Positions 50,641 to 62,034 of a stretch of DNA of 64,000 nucleotides are shown piece after piece. The DNA is from Bimastos eiseni (Eukaryota > Annelida > Clitellata > Crassiclitellata > Lumbricidae). How positions within the stretch are numbered: the first letter of the stretch is position 1; every line of letters begins with the position of its first letter. The stretch lies in NCBI GenBank assembly GCA_959347315.1, contig OY365811.1, positions 43,306,991 through 43,370,990 of the forward strand, written 5' to 3'. The notes beneath the pieces were generated by a model. That model was not told the DNA's origin, ran no database searches, and saw nothing but the letters and a program-made list of their open reading frames with translations. Position numbers and translations under genes: made by a program.

Positions 50641-53600
50641 ATGTCGTTGCGGAATTTAATCGTCACGATCCTCTCTGTCTTTCTGTCTTTTACGCATTCA
50701 GGTGGGATTCATCAAAATATCTTCAGACCCAAATAGTCACATCTGAATTATTGATGCTTTTGTCGTGGTTGGCAGGGGTGTCCAGATAGTTGGGGTCCAG
50801 AGGCAGATGCCTCCAATTTCACGTAGGGAGGATATTTTTGACTCTAGCGGGGAATATTTTGCCTTCGATACCCTTGGGACTAGGGGTTTGCCTCCATCAC
50901 TCAGTTGGGGATTGACGCAGTCAATGCGGCTTCCCTTGATCAAGGCTTGTCGAGTTCGAATTCAAGTCGGCTACTGTATGCAGGCGATCCATTACAGCTG
51001 TAATCGTAGGAGATCATTTATATAGCGCACATTGTAGTTTTTCAGATGCGCTGATATTGGATGTTGCAATGTGATGAGGATTGTCATAGAACGACCGATG
51101 TCAGATGCGTTTAAGTCTCCAGAATCATCCTATTGAAGATCGGTTGTACCTCTGAGTGTAGATCTATGAGGGCGCTATACAAATTCCGATTGATTGATTG
51201 AATATGAAAGTTGGATTAATAGCTTTATATAGCCCCTCTTCAGAAGAGACTAGACTTGAAACCAGGATTGCACTTGGGTAAAGAAAGACGGAGACTGTGC
51301 TGTCAATTGTCATGAGATCCTTGGATTTCAAACAGTAGAACCGATCACGGAGAGGGTTCTATGCAGCACTGTGGCTCTTGTCGTCAAAGGAGGAACCCAG
51401 TCACCCTGTGCAGCAGAGTGAAGATCATTGTCTTCAAACCATGACCAGCAGAAGACTAAACGGCGATAAACTAATGAGATTGAGACAATTGGAATCACAG
51501 CCTTCAAGACAATAACACACGCGCGGAAGGATCATTAACTTAATCCGTTACCTATAAATAGATCATTATCTAAAAAGAAATCAAGGGTCCATAAGTTTAT
51601 GATGCGCCATGACATGATGACAGTCTCTATATTCCTACCCTGACGTACACATCCTGACGTCATTCGCCCTCCAATCTTCATCATGCCAGATGATGGAATC
51701 TGCCTCAGTATCTTCTTTTCCTCCTCTCCACCATCCCATGGAAACCGGACGTCAAACTCAACCGGGTCTCTCTCGACTCTGATGCGTGGCAACGCTCGTG
51801 AATAAGCTGTTGCCTTACGCGTGGATTTCAAACGGCGCTTCATAAACTTCCATATTACTATTACGATCAGATAACAACGTAAGAGATCTGTAATAATTGA
51901 TGTTACTATTCTCTGACAGAATGTGCTGGAACGTTAACGATGAGCGTCACTCCAGCTTCGATCAAGGAATTCACCAGTTTCCGAATTCGCTGCCAATATC
52001 CACAGCAAGGTGTAAATGCGTCGACAACAGGTGTTCTTCAGATAACACATCTGCTGCAGTCACCACCTGAAGAAATTCTCTACAGGTATAACTTCGACGT
52101 CAGCTCCGAAACCATCTCCAGTACCATCCAGGTAAGAAAGTCTCCTCAATCGCCGACTTCTGATTTTATCATGACTTCTTTGACCTTATTTAATCAGCCG
52201 TTCCATAATCGAATCTCCTGTGTATACATTCTAACCTCTAATCTACCGCTCTAACCAAATCTACACAGTAGCAGCAGTTTCAGTTTAACTACACTGCGTG
52301 ATAACAATGATCACTAGCATCGCCCTACTCCTTCATCCAGGCTTGGGACTGGCACTGAAAAGGAGGAGGAGTGGTGACGGAATTCATTACCATATATCAT
52401 GTACAGAAAGAACCAATTCATATTATTATAGGCCTACGTTCATTCAATATCTTCAAAGCACGGATGCCTATAGTTTTGTAAGCAACCTACCAGCTGGTTC
52501 TTTTCTTATATATATATAGCATCAGTTGACAACGATTTAAAGGTGTCTAAAGCAAACGCTAGTTGTAGCTTATTTAGAGCCCTAAGGCTCTCTAAACAAG
52601 CTACATAAATGTCTCAAAAGATTTACTGAGGGTGTCTATACATAGCAACCGTCTCTAAGGGAGGAAATTTGAATCTATTGTTTGTGTAGGCAAGAGCGAC
52701 TGCTTGGGTCAATAAGACTACTGGTGTGGTCGTCATAGATGTTCAAGTGGCCTATGTCCGGGATACAGGTTCCTACAGCTGCTCTTTGGCCGATCCCAAC
52801 GCTAACAACTCATTAACAGCTACACCAGCGCCTCTCAGCGTCACAGGTACACATTGGCAGACTGACTGACTGACTGACTGACTGACTGGCTGGCTGACTG
52901 ACTGACTGACTCACTCACTGTCTGACTGACTGTCTGACTGACTGGCTGGCTGGCTGGCTGGCTGACTGACTGACTGACTGACTGACTGACTGACTGACTG
53001 ACTGACTGACTGACTGACTGACTGACTGACTGACTGACTGACTGGCTGACTGACTTAATGACATCAAGAGCCTGTGTTTCGTTGTTGTTGTTAGGTTGTG
53101 TCGGTGGTTCTCAGTTGGATCGTATCATTGGATGTCCTTCAGTGTCCATTGGAATGTCATGCTCCATCTTCTGCAATTCATCCGTAGCCAATGCCACCGT
53201 CTCTCTCTCCAGATACATCAACGGATCGTCACAGTACGTCCTATGTCTTGTCCCTCGTAGTCCCCCCTCCGTCTGCGTGTCTGTCCGTGTGCTTATCTCT
53301 GCATTATGTGTCCGTCTGTGTATTTGACTCGATCAAGGTTTCAGTCCTGTACAGTAGTAGTAGTGTCTGTTTAAAAACTTAGTGTGATAACGAAGCGTCT
53401 CCCTCCTCCTTTGTCCAGGCTTGGTACTGGCTCGGCAAGCGTGTAAACAGTGGATGAGTTGTACCAATTCAACACCCTGTCAAATAAAGGTGTTTAAAGA
53501 GAGCCTTTTAACCATTCGAGTGGATAAACATCTTAGCGACATCTTATGGCGGTATTATTATTATATTTCGTGGTAGGTAGTTGCAGTTTAACGACCCTGT

Positions 53601-56600
53601 GTGACAGCATAAACCATTAGCGTTGTCCTCCTCCTTTATCCAGGCTTGGGATTGGCAGAGGCCGAGTACCCAATGGCGGAGTAAGAGATCCTAATAATTA
53701 AACCGATGTTCTAAAACGTTCTTAAGGTGTCTAGGGAGAGCGCTTTAACCAATAGTATTCAACGTCTCGTGTATTATATATATATATATATATAATATAT
53801 ATATTTATTTATATATAGTAATTTTCTGTTTAACGACACTGTGTAACAGAGGCTTCTACCCCCCTCCCGGCGTCATAGGGGCAACTTCCCTCAGTCTCCC
53901 TTCTCTACCCTAATTCTTAAGTTTCACCTATCTGAGATCTCTCAATGAAACGCGCCTTTCCCCTATTTGTAACATGGATCATTTTGCCCCAACTTTTGAA
54001 TGGCGAATTCCCCGACTGTGTCTCAACAAAGACAAATTGCATCGCCCTCCTCCTTTATCACCACTTGGGACTGGCACTGCTGGACTGCCAACAGTAGAGG
54101 AGTTTGGTAACAACGTGGTGGTGGTAGTTGCAGTTTAACGACACTGCAGTGTGATTACCAAGATCATTAGCGTCGTCCTCCTCCTTTATCCAGGCTTGGG
54201 ACTGGCACTGCTGGACTGCAGGTAGTGGACGAGTTCGATGACAGCGTAATAAATACCTATGCAAAATACCTATACTCTCATAGCACCCGATGGATAGACA
54301 ATGTGGGAAAATGGACCGGTAGACCACTTGACAGCTTACTAAAGAAAACTAGAGACAGGAAGTGATGGAGTAGACTTGTCCAGGAAGCGACCAACCCTCG
54401 GATCGAGGATGGTTAAGACAAGACAAAACAAGACAAGCTCATAGCAGCAGTTAGCAACGTTTTAAAAGTGTCTAAAGAGAACGCTTAAACCAATCGTTAC
54501 CTTGTCCAATATACATGCGAACTATGTTGTGGCGGGGTTCACGTTGCAGGATTGCGTCAGGTTTGGATGAGGTGAACTACACGATCAGTTCCATACAGAA
54601 TTCCGACTTTGGATTATACTACTGCAACGTTACGACTACGAATTGTATCTCTATGGATACGACGACGGTCATGTCTGCTCCAGGTACAACTGGAATATAT
54701 TTCAATCTGATTACGCTGGATTAAGACGCCATCTTTATATTAAATATATTATATTGACCAGTTGATCTATCGAATTTAACGCCCCCTCCCTCCCCTACTC
54801 TCCCCTACCCTCCCCTCCCCTACTCTCCCCTACTCTCCCCTACTCACCCCTACTCACCCCTACCCTCCCCTCCCCTACTCTCCCCTACTCTCCCCTCCCC
54901 TCCCATCCCCTACTCTCCCCTACTCTCCCCTACTCTCCCCTACTCTCCCCTCCCCTCCCATCCCCTACTCTCCCCTACTCTCCCCTACTCTCCCCTACTC
55001 TCCCCTCCCCTCCCATCCCCTACTCTCCCCTACTCTCCCCTACTCTCCCCTACTCTCCCCTACTCTCCCCTACTCTCCCCTACCCTCCCATCCCCTACCA
55101 GTTGCTCTCTGCTCTAAACGTTAGCACAGCCATGATCGAACTTATACCAGCTTCTTTGTCACACCAAGTCTTTGCCTTTATGTCTTTGTCTTAATCTGTC
55201 TGTGCCTGTCTTCGTTTCCTTGTCTCTCTGTCTGTCTCATCGTGTCCCTCTGTCTATTTACCTCCATCTCTGTCTCTGTCTGTCTATCTGTCTATCTTTC
55301 CGTCTGTGTCTATCTCTCTCATTCTAGCAATAACATAATAACAAATACGGCTGGAAATAAAGTAATCAAGACGTTGCCATGAATAATAACGTTGTGGTGA
55401 CAATAATTCCCTTGTAGCACCCTCCCACCATCCCTCCTTCCATTCCTCCCACCATCCCTCCTTCCATTCCTCCCACCATCCCTCCTTCCATTCCTCCCAC
55501 CATCCCTCCTTCCATTCCTCCCACCATCCCTCCTTCCATTCCTCCCACCATCCCTCCTTCCATTCCTCCCACCATCCCTCCTTCCATTCCTCCCACCATC
55601 CCTCCTTCCATTCCTCCCACCATCCCTCCTTCCATTCCTCCCACCATCCCTCCTTCCATTCCTCCCACCATCCCTCCTTCCATTCCTCCCACCATCCCTC
55701 CTTCCATTCCTCCCACCATCCCTCCTTCCATTCCTCCCACCATCCCTCCTTCCATTCCTCCCACCATCCCTCCTTCCATTCCTCCCACCATCCCTCCTTC
55801 CATTCCTCCCACCATCCCTCCTTCCATTCCTCCCACCATCCCTCCTTCCATTCCTCCCACCATCCCTCCTTCCATTCCTCCCACCATCCCTCCTTCCATT
55901 CCTCCCACCATCCCTCCTTCCATTCCTCCCACCATCCCTCCTTCCATTCCTCCCACCATCCCTCCTTCCATTCCTCCCACCATCCCTCCTTCCATTCCTC
56001 CCACCATCCCTCCTTCCATTCCTCCCACCATCCCTCCTTCCATTCCTCCCACCATCCCTCCTTCCATTCCTCCCACCATCCCTCCTTCCATTCCTCCCAC
56101 CATCCCTCCTTCCATTCCTCCCTCGTAACTTGACTGTTAAAATGATGATTATTGTTGTTGTTTTCAGTGACTACCTCTGCCCCTGGGTGTGTGAATGGGG
56201 GTGAGTGTAGTGGGGGCCGTCGTCTCCCTGGATGGGGCATCGCCCTCATCGTCATCGCCTGCATCATACTCGTTGCCGTCATCGTCGCAATTGTCATCTT
56301 TTTTCTCTACAAGAAGGGAATCTTCAAGCGCGAGAAATGTCAGTCTGTGTGTTTGGGTATACGTAGCTATGAATGTATGCATGAATGTATACATGTGTAC
56401 GTGTGTTCTGTGAGAGTGTGTGAACTTACATCTGCCATAATGTGTCAGAATCACGACTATTGTTTTCGCAGCAATAAGGGTAATATCCAGAATATCAGTC
56501 AATATGCAGTATATCATAATTTCAATTAATTTTAAAATTTAATATAGGCTTATCATTATAATTATTGTCATTACAGTTATCATTATTATTGCAATCATTT

Positions 56601-57595
56601 ATTATTATTATTATTTTAATAATAATGATAATTATTATTATTAATATATAAATATTATTAATATATAAATAATAATAAAAAATAATTATTATATTATTTT
56701 AATAATTATTATTATTTTAATAATAATAATAATAATTATTATTATTATAATAATAATTGTAATTATTATTATTTTTATTATTATTGTCATTATTATTATT
56801 GTTATCATCATTATCAATATCCTCATCTTAATCCTTGTCATTATCATTATTCTGTAGATAATGCATTGCATTCGATTATAGCCTAAAATTAGAAATCCAA
56901 GTTCATGTCTTGCGGTTAATCTGTCCTTGAAGGATTGATCGCTTTGACCTTCACTTGACCTTTGTCTTTCAGCTGAGACCGGAGTTCATCCGACATCAGG
57001 AGGTCAAGGTCGCGCCGTTACCAATGACAACTACGCCATGTCACGCGCCAAGTAAGTCGATGAGAACATGGTGCGTTACCATGGAAATCATTTCCATGGC
57101 GGAAATTGATTATTATAACTTCAGTTATTGCATAAGTATTTGAACTAGAGCGAATACGAATATCAGTTTAATTGAAGATCTTATTATCGAAAAGACAATA
57201 CATACAGTTGATGATGATGAATTCCGCTTTATAGGTCGGCAGCTGGTAAAAAGGAAGTAAACAACTCGGCAGCAGCTGTCGTCACTTTTCCGGAAGTGAA
57301 GACCCGTAAGAGTCAACTTCCTCCGTTGGAGCCAATAACTCAGGGATGGAACAGACGCCAGACGGAAGAGAACAGCTCTCCGGATGTGGCGAAGAGACGC
57401 CCTCTGCCGAAGAGGGATGATAACGCCCCTTCACCAGAAACAGAGAGACGTCGCAGGTCAAGCCAGGTGAGGCGACATTCGGACGAGGAAGGGGATTCAC
57501 CGGAAAGGGTTGTCGGTCGAATCCCACCGATTAAGATCTCTTCTTCGCGAAGGGAGAGAGATGAAGAGGACGAGGACCATGGACGACGATTCTAG
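50641..57595 (+). CDS. Type I membrane receptor with two Ig-like domains
   Basis: Eight exons: 50641-50701, 51920-52131, 52690-52846, 53095-53233, 54550-54683, 56168-56338, 56973-57051 and 57235-57595. Phases agree at every junction, giving 437 residues. Residues 1-20 are a signal peptide (MSLRNLIVTILSVFLSFTHS). Ig domain 1 spans about 22-143 with C45 and C122 in DTGSYSC. Ig domain 2 spans about 145-232 with C166 and C215 in DFGLYYC and extra cysteines at 145, 157 and 170. A short CVNGGEC stretch (242-248) precedes the transmembrane helix (about 257-282) and a KK/RK stop-transfer. The 155-residue tail has a Pro/Arg/Ser-rich middle and an acidic-basic end; I see no clear ITAM or ITIM. Domain 1 lacks the usual central tryptophan. 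Likely a cell-surface adhesion or recognition molecule; ligand unknown. Introns hold large minisatellites and R1 copies. Confidence 0.83.
50765..50912 (-). repeat. R2 repeat copy in receptor intron 1
   Basis: The plus strand reads GCAGATGCCTCCAATTTCAC and GGGGTTTGCCTCCATCACTC, the antisense of the R2 ends. A shorter relative is at 21340-21440. Confidence 0.6.
52268..52362 (+). repeat. R1 repeat copy in receptor intron 2
   Basis: It reads TTTCAGTTTAACTACACTGC, CGCCCTACTCCTTCATCCAG and GCTTGGGACTGGCACTG. Confidence 0.65.
52857..53056 (+). repeat. GACT tetranucleotide microsatellite
   Basis: About 200 bases of GACT with occasional GGCT units fill most of receptor intron 3, ending 39 bases before exon 4. 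Confidence 0.95.
53370..54232 (+). repeat. Cluster of R1 repeat copies in receptor intron 4
   Basis: Plus-strand copies lie at about 53370-53455, 53572-53665, 53822-53850 with 54025-54105, and 54110-54232. The last is the fullest in the window: TTGCAGTTTAACGACACTGC, ATCATTAGCGTCGTCCTCCT, CCTTTATCCAGGCTTGGGAC and TGGCACTGCTGGACTGCAGG. All have the same orientation as the host gene. A TA microsatellite sits at 53770-53815. Confidence 0.7.
54781..55105. repeat. 10-bp CTCTCCCCTA minisatellite
   Basis: About 30 units of TCTCCCCTAC with CCCTCCCATC variants lie in receptor intron 5. The strand is almost pure pyrimidine. Confidence 0.9.
55420..56126. repeat. 24-bp minisatellite, about 29 copies
   Basis: The unit is ACCATCCCTCCTTCCATTCC followed by TCCC, nearly invariant. 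It ends 42 bases before receptor exon 6. The unit length is a multiple of three and stop-free on the minus strand, so long false frames arise (repeated EEWKEGWW, or GGMEGGMV). Confidence 0.95.
56540..56870. repeat. ATT/AAT-rich low-complexity tract
   Basis: ATTATT and AATAAT runs in both orientations make up receptor intron 6 and would fold into long A/T hairpins. No gene content. Confidence 0.85.
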
Positions 57596-57726
57596 GGCGA
57601 TAGATTGGCAGCGAAAGAGTGAGAAATGGCTGAGACGACAACTGCAATTGCAGATGCACAGTTGGGTAATCCACAGTGAATGAGTATGGAATTCGTGATT
57701 GTCTGAAATTGTCAATTTTGGTTGTA

Positions 57727-58010
57727 CATTTTAAGTCTACATTTTGGCTCTATATTTGTTTGTAAATTTTGGTTATAAATAACGCCTATTCTTCGTAAAC
57801 GTTGGTTGTAAATTTTGGTTATAAATAGTGCCTATTCTTCGTAAACGTTGGTTGTAAATTTTGGTTATAAATAGTGCCTATTCTTCGTAAACGTTGGTTG
57901 TAAATTTTGGTTATAAATAGTGTCTATTCTTCGTAAACGTTGGTTGTAAATTTTGGTTATAAATAGTGCCTATTCTTCGTAAACGTTGGTTGTAAATTTG
58001 GTTTGGAGTG
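57727..58010 (+). repeat. 46-bp tandem repeat in the receptor 3' region
   Basis: Five copies of a 46-base unit carrying CGTAAACGTTGGTTGTAAAT and TTATAAATAGTGCCTATTCT. They begin about 130 bases after the stop codon and probably lie in the 3' UTR. Confidence 0.85.
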
Positions 58011-58477
58011 TGAACAACAAATGGAGAATGTTTTGGATAGTGTCTTCTGAGTTGCCCAGCAGCGTGTTGATATTGTTTGCAGTTCTGGAAAAGTTTATAG
58101 TAGGATTATGGTTCTCAGTTTATGGGAAACCTTAAGTTTGGGAAAGATGATTGGTTTTTAATCTGGGATTAAAAAGATTGAGATAATAGTGACTTTGAAA
58201 GGGATTTTGGGGAAGTGGGTTTAATGTAGGCGAGGATTATAACAGATGTCGTGCTACCTGCTCTGTGGCAAATACTCAACTGTGGTATATAGAGATATTT
58301 AAGATAGAATTAGTTTAGTCATCATTTCTAGTAGGGAAGCGTAAAAAACGGATTGGACGTCGATGACAATTGTTGAGCTCATGACATATATGTATGTCTC
58401 TGCATTTTGATGAGACTGATCTATGTGAAGACGCATTATGTAGGAGTGATCTGTATCTCCCTGTCTGTGTAAAACTG

Positions 58478-58480
58478 TTA

Positions 58481-58545
<65 letters not shown>
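58478..58545 (+). repeat. CT dinucleotide microsatellite
   Basis: About 31 CT units, uninterrupted, next to CTGTCTGTGT flanks. Confidence 0.95.
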
Positions 58546-58548
<3 letters not shown>

Positions 58549-59509
58549 GACTTCATTTCCTGATGTTTCATTAAACCTAATATCTACAAATGGCTAAGTT
58601 TGGATTCATTCTTTACAATTCAAGAAATTAAAGTAAGAAATTTTAAGATAAACTTCAACGATATGTATAGAAATTGTAGGGCCAAGTGGTTTATGCGATT
58701 TCGCATATTTGCATATAAACTGGCGGTTTTCGCATAAATTCCCAAATGGAAAGTTTTCGCAAATTATAGCATAAAAATCGGAAATTTCGGTCAGTTTAAT
58801 TCAATCCTGTACTAGAATTACGGTTGAATTCTGCTTCAACGTCAACGGTCTATGAAAGTCTTAGCAGATCCTTAATTAAGCAGCTGCTGGGCAGTCATTG
58901 GTCCTCTATAGACACGAATAGAAGATGTTAACAAGTCAATTCATTGTAAATAATTTATTTTCTTAGAATGTGAACAGAATTAAGTCCATTACTTCTGTTT
59001 GTTTTATTTCCCAAACCGATATCTGACCGACTCATCATTTCAACTGTGAAAAATCTGTTTCATTAAAAGCAATTGCAATACATTTAAAAACTCTCATCAA
59101 AAACAATTGATACCAGATCCTTTCTTGTTTAAATCAACATCTACACTGGAAAGATAGGAAACAGAATCACTACCAGAAACACAAAAGATATTAACTTAAA
59201 ATAACACAACTAAACCTAAATTAAATATCATGGTAACAATAGTTCAAACATTTAACAAACCTTTTAATTTCACTTTTGATCCTATACAATATCAATAAAT
59301 TAATTGACTCATTAACACTCACATTCAAACAATTTCATAAGTTCTGATTACACAAGTTTTTTTGATTTCCCAAAATCAGCAAATTGTTTAAATTAAAAGC
59401 ACATTCACATTGGAAAAACTTTACAAGATTCATTCTCTTTCATTTAATTTACTTCAATAAATATATTTAATTAATATATAAATACAATATTATGTATATA
59501 TGTGTATCT

Positions 59510-59543
<34 letters not shown>

Positions 59544-62034
59544 AGGCTACACAAGCCACAATGCCACATAAACAGTTCAAATTTTAATTAATAAATTCTC
59601 TGGCACAGATCAAGTTGTGATATATGAAAACAAATGGTAATTAAGAAACTCCATGATGACAGTTGCCATGTCTTCCGTTGTGGAAGGAGGAGTCACAGCT
59701 TCAAAAATTACTTACCTCACGCCGACCAATCAGAAGCAACAAGCAACATCATTTTCAAATCAACCAATGACATCTAGTTACTCAAATCAAGCCAACCAAC
59801 AGAAATAGAAATCATTTCATGACATCTTGAAACATGTGCAGTATATAGAATATTATATTCAACTAACTGAATAGAAAAAGCAGTCACGAAATTCCCTCAT
59901 TCTGCTCTGAAAAACTCAACAAAAAGAATCTAAATTCTCAGTGATCTACTATTTACAAGAAATCATACTTGTCCAATCCTCGTGAATATTCACTAAATCC
60001 TCATGAATATTCGTCCAATCCTCATGAATATTCACTAAATCCTCATGAATATTCACTACATCCTCATGAATATTCATGACTTGGTAACTTCAAGACTTCC
60101 GACACAACATCTTCGACAACAGTTTCATAAGACAGTCAGCTGCTACTCTACGCCACAGAGTCCTAACGCTAGAGACTAAACCTAGAAATTTCTAGACGGC
60201 TAACACATACCAAAATACTTACTATCAAGTGACAATAAGCATTTTAATTAAGCACCAGACCAATTCTGCCATTGTAGGCATTCTAGTGATGATCTTTTGA
60301 TTGTTGTGAGAACTGTCTGGACCTGGGACAACTATCAATTATTGTTTTGTTAGCACACACCTGGACTGTAGCTTTCAGGGAATAAATCGCATTTTTATTG
60401 TAGACGGTACACAGGTAGTACATGGAGAAAACTACCTCAGGTTTTGAAGGTCCTGATTATCACAATCAAACATTTATATTCTAGTGCAATAAAGAGCTTG
60501 TCTAAAGAAATAATCACAAGACAAAAAAGATAATTCTCTTTTACATACATCTGAGAGTTCGATGGCTATCAAGTCTCAAACGAGCTATTATGGGTACTCT
60601 TAGTACCTGAGTACTCAGTGAGAATTATATTAATTATGCAGTTGGTCTAAGGAATTTATCTCTGAGTTTGGTGTCATATTAAACCAGTTAATGTGGACTT
60701 AAAACAAGTACTTAATTATAGTCATATCATAGCTATTACCCATTATAGCAGAAGAACCCAGTCACCAAGCCTTGCCTAATAAGACCAGAATCTATATTAG
60801 CAGAGTCCCTTGTCTTTGCATTCTGACAAAATCTGAATGAATAAATGAATATACCTACTCATATATTAACTGTCATGAGTACTAGACATACTAGTATACC
60901 TCTTCGGGTAATACTCAAGTATCTGTTCTATTGGAAGTATTCACGCAGTTGAGCCATCTGGTAGTTCAACAGTATGTCTCAAATACTAAAATTATTATCA
61001 AAGGGAGGGACCAGACAATTTGAGTTCCAATGGGAAATTAAACCTACCACAGTATCTCAATTATAATGTAATAATGACCTTCAACAGCAAACAATTCATC
61101 AGGTCAAATTACAATTGAAACAATTGAAGTCAGTGAGCAGTTTATCCATACAGTCGGAAATATCTACAATATGATTCAGAAGATATCAAAGTCTACAATG
61201 CATGGAATACCTTTCATCTACACCAAGAACTAAAACGTTGCCATACGTAATCATTCGTTTCACTTAATCTAATCATGTGATTTACTTTGACATCAGTGCA
61301 TAATGCTTTTACACATGATTGAGTGAAATACCACATAAGATCACAATCAAATAGCTAAAAAAGGATCGGAAGATATCCTCTTACGAGAGAGAGAGAGAGA
61401 GTGAGACGAGGAATTTGTTGAGAGGAGGATTTGGTTGAACTGGAGAATGTAGTGAAAGCAGAGGAGTAGCTTGTATTGCGTGGAAGATGATGGATGGAGA
61501 CCGATGGAGCTAGGAAGCAGAAGGACGTTCGATCAGTTGCATTCAATAGCAACAAGTTGGTAGTCACAATGGTCTGCACATTCAGCTGGCTAAAGAGTCA
61601 ACAGAAACTCAATAAACATAACAAAAGTAATAATAACAATGATAATAATAATGGAAGCGAGGACACATCCCTTGAGGATGATGATGATGATAATATTGAT
61701 GATGATGATGATTACTGCACCATTATTTGAGGCTTTGATTAATTGGATGAAGTTAATGGTTACTCCTCTTTGAAATCTTTCAGACAGTTTCATATTTATT
61801 ATTATTACTGGAAGAAAGCAAATAAGGAAGTCACACAGACAGACAGAGTAAATAACTGGCAAAACTGACTCACTGGCAGACAGACAGGAAGACAGACAAG
61901 CAGATACACAGACAGACAGACAGACAAGGAGACAGACAATGTCGTATTAGATGACAAACACAGAGAATGATGAATCACACCATAGCGATGACGTTGTTGT
62001 TAGAATGTGGCATAGGATGGATGGTGGAAGTGGT
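58546..62034. other. Region between the Ig receptor and PICALM
   Basis: AT-rich with no recognised exon. It holds TA microsatellites (59510-59545), a 21-bp palindromic repeat (59960-60085), GA and GATGAT simple repeats (61385-61410, 61675-61715), a partial duplicate of the PICALM last exon at 61652-61677 and CAGA repeats (61835-61940). The PICALM 3' UTR should be at the right end. Confidence 0.5.
59960..60085. repeat. 21-bp repeat with ATGAATATTCAT palindrome
   Basis: Five units of TCCTCATGAATATTCACTAA in tandem. The core TGAATATTCA is self-complementary, so each unit can form a small hairpin. Confidence 0.8.

Noticed and set aside
55284..56297. Minus-strand frame encoding repeated EEWKEGWW
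   Set aside because: Product of the 24-bp minisatellite inside a receptor intron; two minus frames are open at once.
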